A DNA stretch of 64,000 nucleotides from Agelaius tricolor (Eukaryota > Chordata > Aves > Passeriformes > Icteridae). The notes below the pieces were generated by a model. The model ran no database searches. It saw only the letters and a list, made by a program, of their open reading frames with translations, and was not told the origin of the DNA. Each line of letters starts with the position of its first letter. Within the stretch, counting starts at the first letter, position 1. Positions 35,301 through 43,460 of the stretch are shown here, piece by piece. Made by a program: the position numbers and the translations under genes. The DNA lies in contig JALJCS010000001.1 of assembly GCA_023055355.1 (NCBI GenBank), positions 26,349,881 through 26,413,880 on the forward strand. Reading direction: 5' to 3'.

Positions 35301-38300
35301 AGAACATTGGTGAACTAATGTGAAGTACTATACCCTGCTTTAAGGAGAGTATCACAGCCTATTCCCAGCTCTACCATGACTACACCACCACCCAAGTTGG
35401 CTTGCATGACATCGTCCGCAGCTTCCGTCACACCATGGATGAGTTCAGCAGAGAGCCTGGCAGATACAGGTAACCAGCACAGCTGGCCAGTCCTTTCTAA
35501 TATTCATCTCCCTCTTGCTAGCAAGAAAATGGTTTTTTACTAACATAATACACCACAGAAATGCAAATCCTCCAGTGCAGAGGCTGTACTGTCTCTTCCC
35601 CAGTGTAAGCAGAAAGGAATTGGCCCTGTTAGCTCTGCTCCATCTGTGGACTGTATAAGGGTAGAGCAGAAAAAGAAAACATTTTAGTCAGAGGAACTAA
35701 TTTATCAACCCTGTGACTGATTTATTCTTTAGTTTTAATGGTGCAGTTGAAGTGAGACACACAGTCAGAGAGTGTTAAAATCACAGAAAGGTTGAATTTG
35801 GAAAGGACCTCCTGAGGTTCTCTGATCCAAACCCCCTGGTTTTTAGGGCCACCTGGAGCCAGTTGTCCAGGAACTTGTCCAGATGGCTTTTGAACATTTC
35901 CAGTAATGGAGACTCTACATCCTCCCTGAAAAGCCAGTGCCAGGGCTGTCACCCTGGCTGGTGGGAGTTTCCTGATGTTCATAGGGAAGCACCTGTCCTG
36001 TGTTTCAGTTTGTGCCCATTGCCTCTGGCCCTGACTTTGGGCACCACTGAAAAGAGCCTGGCTCTGTCACCTCTGCACCCTCCCTTCAGTACATGGATGA
36101 GATCTCGCTGAGGCTTCCCTTCCCCAGGCTAATCAGCCCCAGCCTTTCCTCCTGGGGAGATATTTCAGTCCCTAATGGCCCTAGTGGCAGACTAAGGGAA
36201 GGATTACTGTCCTCACTTCTGGCAGCGCTCCCCTAAAGCAGCCCAGGATGCCCTGAGCCGCCTGCAGGGGCTCGTGGTCAGCTTGAGGGACCTTCAGGTC
36301 CTCTTCTGTGAAGGAAAGCATGGAAATTGCTGGAATGGAGTGTGTGGACATGGATTCAAAAAGATAAAGCCTCAGTCAGATACTTTAGCCTTGTGTTGAC
36401 TCCTGTAGATTTTTCTCCAGCAATTTCCAAGGAGTACTGCTCCTTGATTCCTTGTCTGCCTTACCATTTCTCTGTATTAATCTTTTTTAGATGGGGAAGG
36501 GGAAGTGACCATAATTCTTAATGCTCTGTGTCCAACCATTTCTAGCTTTATTGTGTTCTGTGTAACCAAAAATGAGCAAAAAAAGCTATTTGTGTACTTC
36601 TTTTTAGATTTATGGGTTCTGATGATGATGAAAAGGAAGATATTGAAGCAACAATGATGTATTATGGAACGACTTTTATCCAAGAAGCAGATTTTCCCTT
36701 CAATTTCAACCTAATTAACATGAAAAATCTATCAGGCAACAGTGTTTCTGAAGCTGTCAACTCGTGGATGAAAAACATGCCTGCAGGAAAATGGCCAAAC
36801 TGGGCAGTAAGAGTTCTAGACCAACTCTCATAGGAAGGGCTTGTTCCTGTAGGGGACAGAAACCACACACACTCTGATTTCAGTGGGATCAGCAGCAGCC
36901 TGGGCCCATGGCTGAGCTTGTGAAAACTCTCAGCTGCTGTGGTTGGAGTCCTTGACACTGTCCAGCTCTGCTGCCCTTCCACTCCCCTTGCAAGGATGAC
37001 AGAAGGGAATTTATGATCATGCCTCTCCCTCAGTGTCTCCAATGGCTAAACCACCAGTGAGAATGGAATTGGGATAATTATCTTTTACCATAATCTGACT
37101 CACTGCAATGGATTCTGGAACCCGCCCAGGGCTAGGGCAGAGAAGAGCAGGCAGTGGAGAGCAGTTAACTTAAAACATTGCTCCTCTTTTTCCTAGGAAG
37201 CATGTTTGGAATGTGCAAAGGATCTTTTTAAAGCAAGCAGAGCAGTCCTCACACAGCAGAGAAAATAGCAGAGAACTGTAAGCAGGGACAGTTGTTATTT
37301 GTCATCTCTTCCTCACTTCTGCCTCATGTGCTGCTGGCAGGACTTCTGTGTATTAAATTTTTTGGAACAGAAGTTTGTAATGGCATCAAGGTACCTCAGA
37401 GCCCTGGAAGGGAAAGAAAAAACCCCAAAACATTTACTACCTTGTTAAATTAGTTAATCAATTTCACATATGCATGAAATTTTATAATCTGTGTTTAACA
37501 GAATGACATTTTCTTCAGGTTGGAAGTCCTAATGCTGATCGGATTTCAACTCGGATTGGGAAGGAGTACATCAACGTCATGAACATGCTGCTTTTAACCC
37601 TCCCTGGCACTCCTGTAACTTACTATGGTGAAGAAATAGGCATGGAGAACATTGCATCAGAAAATGTAAGTGAAGAGCATGTAAACTCTGGTCCTGCTGT
37701 TGTTTAGTTCCAAGTAACAGAACACTCAAAAACACAAGAACTTTTGTTTCGCTAACCAAACACAGTCGTTCTCACTGCTTAAATGGTTTTCCATGTTCCT
37801 CATGGCAAACCTCTGTACAGCATGTGGAAATGGCCAGGCCAGAGACAAGAACCAAGGCCTGGATGTGTGTCTGAACTGGTAGACTTCAGTTATGGATGCT
37901 GATTTCTATCTTTCTCTGGATCAGTCTTGCATGGTTTCCAGCAATGGTGCTTCAGCAGAAGGAACAGCACGTGCCAGCTCTGGGCCTGGCCAGGGGTTAG
38001 GAGAGCTGTGCTGCAGACACATGAGGGAAGATAACAGAGCCATCTCCTTCCTCCCATGGAAGTGCCCTCATCATCGTGCCAGAGTCCATTATTTCCTGGC
38101 TGTTATTTAAAGGAAATCATGGTTCTGATTCTGTCCCAGTCATGGCTGTCATGGGTGTGCCCAAGCTCAGAAAAAGGGATCTGCACAAAGGGCAGGCTAC
38201 CTGGTGGCAAGCAGAAGTGGCTTTCGGTCATCATGCATAGTCTGTGCCAAAAGGGAGCAGCTCACCTCTGCCTCTCCTGACTGTATTTGAGCACCATGAG

Positions 38301-41103
38301 AACGTGGTCCTATGGCAGATGCTGCTTTTCCTGTGGAAAGCCTGTTAGGGAATGAGGCAGCTGCTGGCAATGTTAGACATGACATTGGCTAGCTTTGTAT
38401 CAAAGGGAAAGAAGTACTTAAAGCACAGGATCATCTCCAGATTTGTCTGATTCAGATATGGGGAAGTGATTCTCTGATTTAAAAGGAAATCTCATTTCCT
38501 CTGAGAAAACCCTAGGTCAAAGTATCTCCTGCATTTTCTTGCTGCTGCTGATTACTGCTGACAGAGTGATTCTCTTAAGAAAAGTGGCTCACCCTGAGCT
38601 CCTCAGGGTTCACTCTCTTTTAGTGGCTACCCTGTGGCTCAGAGCTTTGGAACAAATGCAAACCCACCCTTCATCCAGGCTGGAGAGGAAGGCTCCCTGA
38701 TTAATGGGTGTCTTAGGAAAATGGAAAGTATTTGCTCAGGATTATACAGGCTTTAGTCCCAGCATTTCAAACACTTCAGGAGACATTGAAAGAGGTAAAG
38801 ATGAGAGGCAGTGTTACCAGTGTTGAAAACTTAGGATTTTTTTCCCTGCTTTTCAGAATATGCTAAAAAGGAGAAACCCATTATTTATAATGTCACAAAG
38901 CAAAGTGACAATTTCTTTTGTTAGGCTGCTGCTCTGACAGATTGTATTGAAAAGTGTCCTTTATATGAAAAACAGTTTTCATGGAAAACAAACACTCAAA
39001 GTATGTGCAAAATATTTTATGCCCTCTTATATCATTAAATTTAAGTGTCAGATCTTTTGGCAGCTCTTCAGTAACAATGAAGAAGCTTTTTCAGAATTTT
39101 TCTGAATTCTTCAAAATGAGAACTTCAGACTTTTTCTACATCGACACTTTTTAATCAGCTAAAAGCCAGTTTTCAATAGTTTTGCATTTGGAAATAATAA
39201 TTTTACCTTTCTAACACAAACAGTCCTGTCAAAATTGTACCCCTTGCAAAAGTAAGCTTGAAGAGTTCTGGGGTGAAAAGTGCAATACTTAGAAAATAAC
39301 AGACACTGAACAGCAATTACTTGTTGTTTACTGTTATTTTAATGACATCTCTTCTAAGGACTCATTACCTCACATATTCACTCTCTGCATGTCTAGATAT
39401 TTATCAGAATATCTTGGCTGTCATCAGTAAACTTTTATTCAACCATCTGTTGCAAAGGATGGCAACTCCAGTAAGAGTCATTTGGGAATTCCACGTTTTA
39501 CCCAGCAATGCTGTATCTGAGATGATCCCCTCCCCTGCATTTCAGGAACTGTCTTGGTTCATTTTCTCCTTAGATTTGGACCACAATTACATCCTCATTA
39601 TTTTTAACTTAAACCAAAGAAAGCAATACTGAAAGGGAGATAATTTGGGAGAGGTGAGAACATGCTATTCAAAGAATAATTTTTAATATGCTAATCACCA
39701 CTTCTATTTTCTAGGCAACCCTCCCAGAGAAATCCCCCATGCAGTGGGATGGAAAAGTTAATGCTGGTTTTACTGAAGGGAACAGCAGCTGGTTACCAGT
39801 TAACTCCGATTACCAAAGTGTAAATGTGGAAGTAGGTATCTACATGTGTAACAAACTAATGGTCTCAAAATATTTTCATTATTTTAATGTATCTATTTTG
39901 CTCTGGCTTCCTTGTAGTAGCGAGCATTGGTAGCAGGAAGAAACTCAAGGGAAAAAAAAGGCACTGAATCCTCACAAGTTTTATTAGAAAAGGAAATCCT
40001 TGCACAACAAGGAGCCTACTTCATCTATATTCATTTAAGCAGAGTAACTACAATTATGATGTTGATGCTGCAATTTGGCTCTTTAACATCATTTTCATCC
40101 TTTTGATATTAAATTGAAAACTGGTCTCTTTTCCCCCATTTCTATTGCTATAGAAAGCACTGGTTTTGTAACAAGAACTTGACATATACTGACTCTAACA
40201 TAAGTAGAGCAGTGAATCAAACAGATTTTGCTGACCTACAGTGCTGCCCAAAATTGAAGGCAGAAAAAAAAAAGCTAAGATAGCAGAAATATAAAGCATG
40301 AAATAAACCCAGTGACTGCAGTAGACTGGACTCAATGAAAAAGATTCAGTGTCAAGCTTTGAATGGCTGTGGCTTTCTCCTGAATCACCAGTACTGAAAG
40401 GGAGCTGGGGGAGGAAGCAATCGCTTTAGTGCTGGGGAAATGTTATGCTCAATAAACTCTGTGACTGCCACTCCCCACGTGCCAAGAAGCGCACAGAAAA
40501 AGCAGATTTTCAGTGAAATTTGCAGACAGATTTGAAGAGGGATAACTGTCAGCACGGAATTCTGACAGGCACGTTCCCAGCAGCCTGGGTGGGTGTGAGA
40601 AGGGAGCTGTGTTTCCTCCCTGCAGAGCCAGGAGCTGACCCTGCTGGTGCTGACTCTTGCAGATGCAGAGCGCCTGGTCCAACTCAAGCCTGGCTCTGTA
40701 CAGAGCGCTGACTCAGCTGCGGAACGAGGAGCTCCCCATGAACCGGGGGTGGATGTGCCACGTCTGGAATGACAGTAACGTGTTCGTGTACGTCAGGGAG
40801 CTGGATGGGCTGGACAGAGTCTTCATGATGGTGCTCAACTTCGGCCAGGAGGCAACAACAGACCTGCAGGCCAGAGTTCCTAACCTTCCCTCTGAAGCTG
40901 TAGTAAGGCTCAGTACTCATTTTAGCAATGCTGGTAAAGTGGTCAATACCAAACTTATTAAAACTGAAATGGGAGAAGGCCTGGTCCTAGAATATACAAC
41001 AGCAAAGCCTGTTCATACTATGGAAGCTTTTCAAGGGAAATGTTTTGTGGCAGAAAAAGCTTGTTATTCCAAGGCCCTCAATTTACTCTATGTGAACTGT
41101 TAA
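28920..41103 (+). CDS. SLC3A1: SLC3A1, amino-acid transporter heavy chain rBAT
   Basis: rBAT is the type II membrane glycoprotein that pairs by a disulfide with b0,+AT (SLC7A9). Together they take up cystine and dibasic amino acids at the apical membrane of kidney tubule and intestine. Ten coding exons join to 668 codons plus stop (human 685): 28920-29316, 30017-30196, 31143-31297, 32339-32464, 34511-34630, 35345-35469, 36608-36806, 37519-37665, 39715-39831, 40663-41103. All phases agree. A cytosolic N-terminus (about 1-75) carries the conserved NNGFVQNED. One membrane helix (about 76-98) is followed by Cys103 in [10 protein letters not shown], the light-chain disulfide. Then come the amylase-like barrel ([31 protein letters not shown]) and a beta domain ending in a conserved Cys loop. 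Start: the frame is open upstream to 28,848 but has no earlier ATG, and MELSEKGG aligns with the human protein. The amylase catalytic carboxylates are missing. Confidence 0.98.
29317..30016 (+). other. SLC3A1: SLC3A1 intron 1
   Basis: A 700-nt intron with a ttttctttttaaatag acceptor. Nothing further is recognisable in it. Confidence 0.9.
30017..30196 (+). CDS. SLC3A1: SLC3A1 coding exon 2
   Basis: Starts by completing the split Gly133 and ends one base into the next Gly. It encodes [20 protein letters not shown] and [13 protein letters not shown], the early beta strands of the amylase-like barrel. Donor CAAAG|GTAAGC. Confidence 0.97.
30197..31142 (+). other. SLC3A1: SLC3A1 intron 2
   Basis: Intron of 946 nt ending in a T-rich tract and TTTTTAAG. 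Overlapping short open frames on both strands have no homology I can recognise. Confidence 0.9.
31143..31297 (+). CDS. SLC3A1: SLC3A1 coding exon 3
   Basis: Residues 193-244. Carries the amylase-family region [14 protein letters not shown]. Asn203 matches the human residue reported to bind calcium. The exon continues with [12 protein letters not shown] and ends PPNNW|GTAAAC. Confidence 0.97.
31298..32338 (+). other. SLC3A1: SLC3A1 intron 3
   Basis: Intron of about 1 kb, AT-rich, with a short CA repeat near 31,552-31,570. The acceptor is cttggctgagcag. Confidence 0.9.
32339..32464 (+). CDS. SLC3A1: SLC3A1 coding exon 4
   Basis: Residues 245-286 in phase 0: [32 protein letters not shown], ending EIH|GTAAGT. 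It contains the glycosylation sequon NSS and the conserved QPDLNFRN segment. Confidence 0.97.
32465..34510 (+). other. SLC3A1: SLC3A1 intron 4
   Basis: Intron of about 2 kb. It holds an (AAAAC)n run near 33.17 kb and AT-rich sequence. I found no other feature. Confidence 0.9.
33166..33195. repeat. (AAAAC)n simple repeat
   Basis: An A run followed by several tandem AAAAC units. It could be the tail of an old retroposed copy, but no body is recognisable next to it. Confidence 0.8.
34511..34630 (+). CDS. SLC3A1: SLC3A1 coding exon 5
   Basis: Residues 287-326 in phase 0. It encodes [20 protein letters not shown]. The amylase nucleophile position (human GFSLDAVKF, Asp314) is Gly303 here. The FLLE that follows, whose residues are reported calcium ligands in human rBAT, is kept. 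Donor GAA|GTAATG is somewhat weak. Confidence 0.95.
34631..35344 (+). other. SLC3A1: SLC3A1 intron 5
   Basis: Intron of 714 nt. The acceptor ctgctttaag is followed directly by GAG and keeps the human length between the two exons. Confidence 0.9.
35345..35469 (+). CDS. SLC3A1: SLC3A1 coding exon 6
   Basis: Residues 327-367 plus two bases: [20 protein letters not shown] then [14 protein letters not shown]. Ends REPGRY with Arg split AG|A. Highly conserved barrel segment. Confidence 0.97.
35470..36607 (+). other. SLC3A1: SLC3A1 intron 6
   Basis: Intron of 1138 nt, nearly half of which is one antisense CR1 element. The acceptor is gtacttctttttag. Confidence 0.9.
35775..36310 (-). mobile_element. 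CR1 LINE 3' end, about 0.5 kb
   Basis: Antisense CR1 copy in SLC3A1 intron 6. The left end aatcacagaaaggttgaat is the complement of the CR1 terminus. It is followed by ggaaaggacct, ccagttgtccaggaact and ccaggctaatcagcccc, all typical of the CR1 3' UTR and the last part of ORF2. The copy is degenerate with no intact reverse transcriptase frame. Open frames across it are chance. Confidence 0.9.
36608..36806 (+). CDS. SLC3A1: SLC3A1 coding exon 7
   Basis: Residues 368-434. [20 protein letters not shown] replaces the human FMGTEAY region, so the general-acid Glu position is Asp373 and the loop is one residue longer. The exon continues with [12 protein letters not shown] and GKWPNWA|GTAAGA. Confidence 0.96.
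36807..37518 (+). other. SLC3A1: SLC3A1 intron 7
   Basis: Intron of 712 nt with acceptor cattttcttcag. Nothing else is recognised. Confidence 0.9.
37519..37665 (+). CDS. SLC3A1: SLC3A1 coding exon 8
   Basis: Residues 435-483 in phase 0: [46 protein letters not shown]. The human GGPDSSR reads GSPNADR, so the third amylase carboxylate is Asn439. The YYGEEIGM strand is strongly conserved. Confidence 0.97.
37666..39714 (+). other. SLC3A1: SLC3A1 intron 8
   Basis: Intron of about 2 kb; acceptor cacttctattttctag. I looked here for a small exon that could supply the seven residues missing relative to human and saw none. Confidence 0.85.
39715..39831 (+). CDS. SLC3A1: SLC3A1 coding exon 9
   Basis: Residues 484-522: [35 protein letters not shown], donor GAA|GTAGGT. 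The loop before KSPMQW is seven residues shorter than in human as I remember it. Confidence 0.95.
39832..40662 (+). other. SLC3A1: SLC3A1 intron 9
   Basis: Intron of 831 nt; acceptor gctgactcttgcag. The open frame at 40,657 runs through the acceptor, but phase from exon 9 fixes the boundary. Confidence 0.9.
40663..41103 (+). CDS. SLC3A1: SLC3A1 coding exon 10 (C-terminus)
   Basis: Residues 523-668 and TAA. Encodes the end of the barrel linker and the C-terminal beta domain: [32 protein letters not shown], and the closing Cys loop [20 protein letters not shown]. The last Cys matches the conserved terminal disulfide of rBAT. Confidence 0.98.
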   Translation: MQSAWSNSSLALYRALTQLRNEELPMNRGWMCHVWNDSNVFVYVRELDGLDRVFMMVLNFGQEATTDLQARVPNLPSEAVVRLSTHFSNAGKVVNTKLIKTEMGEGLVLEYTTAKPVHTMEAFQGKCFVAEKACYSKALNLLYVNC

Positions 41104-41245
41104 GTAGAGGAGTAGAATACCTGTGCTTTCATGTTAATTTAGAAGATATTTAGCTTCAGGGAAATGCTAAAAATACTCCATTTTCTTCAGCTTTTAAAAT
41201 GTTATTTGTATACAGAATAAATGTCCTGAAAAATCAGATACATAA
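41104..41245 (+). other. SLC3A1: SLC3A1 3' UTR with poly(A) signal
   Basis: A short 3' UTR. AATAAA lies at 41,216-41,221 and is followed by a GT-rich stretch (tgtcttgtatcagtatttgtg). This places the transcript end near 41.24 kb. Confidence 0.75.
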
Positions 41246-42068
41246 TTGTCTTGTATCAGTATTTGTGATGAAAAGGAAAAAGAATGGTATCAACTCCCCC
41301 TTAGGATGTGTGGAGAAGAAAAGTAAACCTGTTCTAAAAACTGTCCTGTTTAAGCATGTATTTTTGGGAGGAGAGATGTGCCTGGCTGCTGACCCTGGAG
41401 GTTGCTAGTCTGTAAGTGCTCCTGTGGAATCCCAAGCCTGTGGCAGTTCATTGTAACTTTTTAGAAGTCTGCAGATTTGTAAAAATTATTCCAAAGGGTG
41501 GCTCTGTATTTGTTAAAATAGGTGAACACAAGCAGGACTAGTGTATATTATTGTGATGTTTCACCTCTTCTGTCAAATCTAATAACTCTGATTATCCTCA
41601 AAGTTAGAAAGAAAAAGAACAAAATGTAGCTAATATTTAATTCCACACTCATAACTGCATTTCCAGTTGATTCTCCTCTTCCCTGCTGAGTTAGAATATG
41701 TTTGCATTCTCTTATTTCTTTTCCTGCCCTAAGGCTGAGGTGAGGGGTGTGTACTTTAGTTCAGAGGAAGCAGCTGAACCAAACCTACTGAATGTCAGTA
41801 CAGGTGCTCTGATTTGCATTTGCTGCACCTGCAGAGGCTGATGTGGCCCTGGGTGTGCACCACACATCTCTTTTAACAAGCAAGGCACAGCAGACTTGTG
41901 CCTTGCTCAGAGGGCAGCTAAGCTATGAATCAGGCTACTCTAGTGGGGGCATTCTTTTTGTTTTACCCTCTGGAGATACTCCAGCATCTTCTTACACATT
42001 GATTTAGTCCTCCTGAGAGATGTGGCACCTCCTTAAGATTACCATGCTAGGTAAGGGACTGAAAGATT
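41246..42068. other. Gap between convergent SLC3A1 and PREPL
   Basis: About 0.8 kb between the likely 3' ends of the two genes. No coding signal was found. A second antisense ATTAAA near 41,636 could extend the PREPL 3' UTR further into this gap. Confidence 0.6.
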
Positions 42069-42604
42069 TTTAATGTATTCAGATCAGAGTTCTACTAAAA
42101 TTCCTGTTCTTGAGAGTGCTTTTCTTTGCAGTTTGGTCAGTCCCACCACATGGTCAATACACCATGGCTGCTGTGCAGAGAGAGAGGGCAGCAACCCCCA
42201 TCACCTACATATGGGGATTAGTCCTGGAAGCAGTGAGACTTGAATGTCAGATGCTTTGGAGGAGTTCTGCTGCCTTGTGTGAGATGTGCCTTGGACAGGA
42301 AGGCTGCCTGTGCCAAGTGCCTGTGGCTCTCCTGTGGGGCTCTGTGTGCTGCTGCTCTGCTGGCTCACGTGAACAGAGCTGCTGCACAAACTCATTTCTG
42401 CTGGCAGCTGCTTCTGCACAGCCTGGCAGGGCAGAATTCCAGTTCTTGGTCTGTATTTTTGTAAGGCAGTGCCACACCCAGCTCTGTGTGCTTGTGCCCA
42501 TAAAGCAGGGATCTGAGAGGAGAGATCCTCTGGAGAAGGTGTTTGCTTTCTGTACAAATCCAAATCTGACCGTAAGTTTCTCAGGTGGTCAGTGTGTTTG
42601 GGAG
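42069..42604 (-). other. PREPL: PREPL 3' UTR (candidate)
   Basis: Sequence after the PREPL stop codon on the minus strand. An ATTAAA hexamer at 42,069-42,074 is the nearest plausible poly(A) signal, about 530 nt after the stop. Long open frames on both strands here (up to 194 codons) lack motifs and look incidental to higher GC content. Confidence 0.5.
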
Positions 42605-42685
42605 TTATTTGCAGGATTTGCTGTGATGTTGGGGATGGCACACTTCCTGAAGTTCTCTGTTCAGAAAAGCAAGGTGTCTTGCAAC
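42605..42685 (-). CDS. PREPL: PREPL coding exon 14 (C-terminus)
   Basis: Acceptor cattattttag then [15 protein letters not shown] in phase 0, ending at TAA (residues 725-750). The FL..EL helix matches the human FLYEELG. The last residues ([11 protein letters not shown]) differ from and are shorter than the human tail. Found by phase and motif, as it is too short to stand out as an ORF. Confidence 0.85.
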   Translation of the reverse strand, partial: VARHLAFLNRELQEVCHPQHHSKSCK

Positions 42686-43395
42686 CTAAAATAATGAAAA
42701 TATTTTATTACAAGGTAAATATTTTATTATTAAAATATTACAAGGTAATATTTTATTACAAGGTAAAGTTCTTCACACTCTAAACATTCAGGCTCTTGTG
42801 CAGCCATTCTAGTAATCTTCCTTTTCTATACTAATGCTTAGAAATACCTTGTCCTAAGACAGCATGGAGCTTTTGCTGAAAGAATACATCTGGGGAATAA
42901 CTGCCACAACCACCAAATTAACATTTTCTAGAATTTGTTAAAATTAAGAGTAATAAAATTAGTATCCAACTGTGACAGTCTGAGACATCAGTAAAAATAT
43001 GTTAGGTCTTGGCAGTATTTTGCTTTTAACAAGCATGCTTGTAAAAAGTGCAAATTCTTGAAAGCTAACTGTAACAGCTTTGATAGCACAGATCATGCAT
43101 TTCAAAATGTAAAGAACCAACCCATCATGTATGTTTTACACAATGAGGAAGATAGGAGTAAATAATATGACAGTTTTAAGCACTTAATACCCCACAGAGC
43201 AAGACTCTTCCTGCTGGAACGATGTTTTGCACAACTTGGAACCTTTCATTCAAATCTCCTAGCACATTACGGTGGGAATTGAACACTATTTTAAGGCTAT
43301 TTCAGTAATCTGACTCTGTCACTCTCTTTTATATCTGTACAAGTATATATCTGTATAAAAATAGATATAATTATATATAAAGATTGCTGGGTTTT

Positions 43396-43460
<65 letters not shown>

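Noticed and set aside
41139..41235. Minus-strand LKKMEYF then stop, resembling the human PREPL LKKYLKF end
   Set aside because: An in-frame stop lies two codons upstream and no acceptor gives the needed phase. The exon at 42,605-42,685 fits phase and motif.
42110..42694. 194-codon plus-strand open frame
   Set aside because: It lies antisense to the PREPL last exon and 3' UTR, has no recognisable domain, and overlaps a 146-codon frame on the other strand, as expected by chance in GC-richer sequence.
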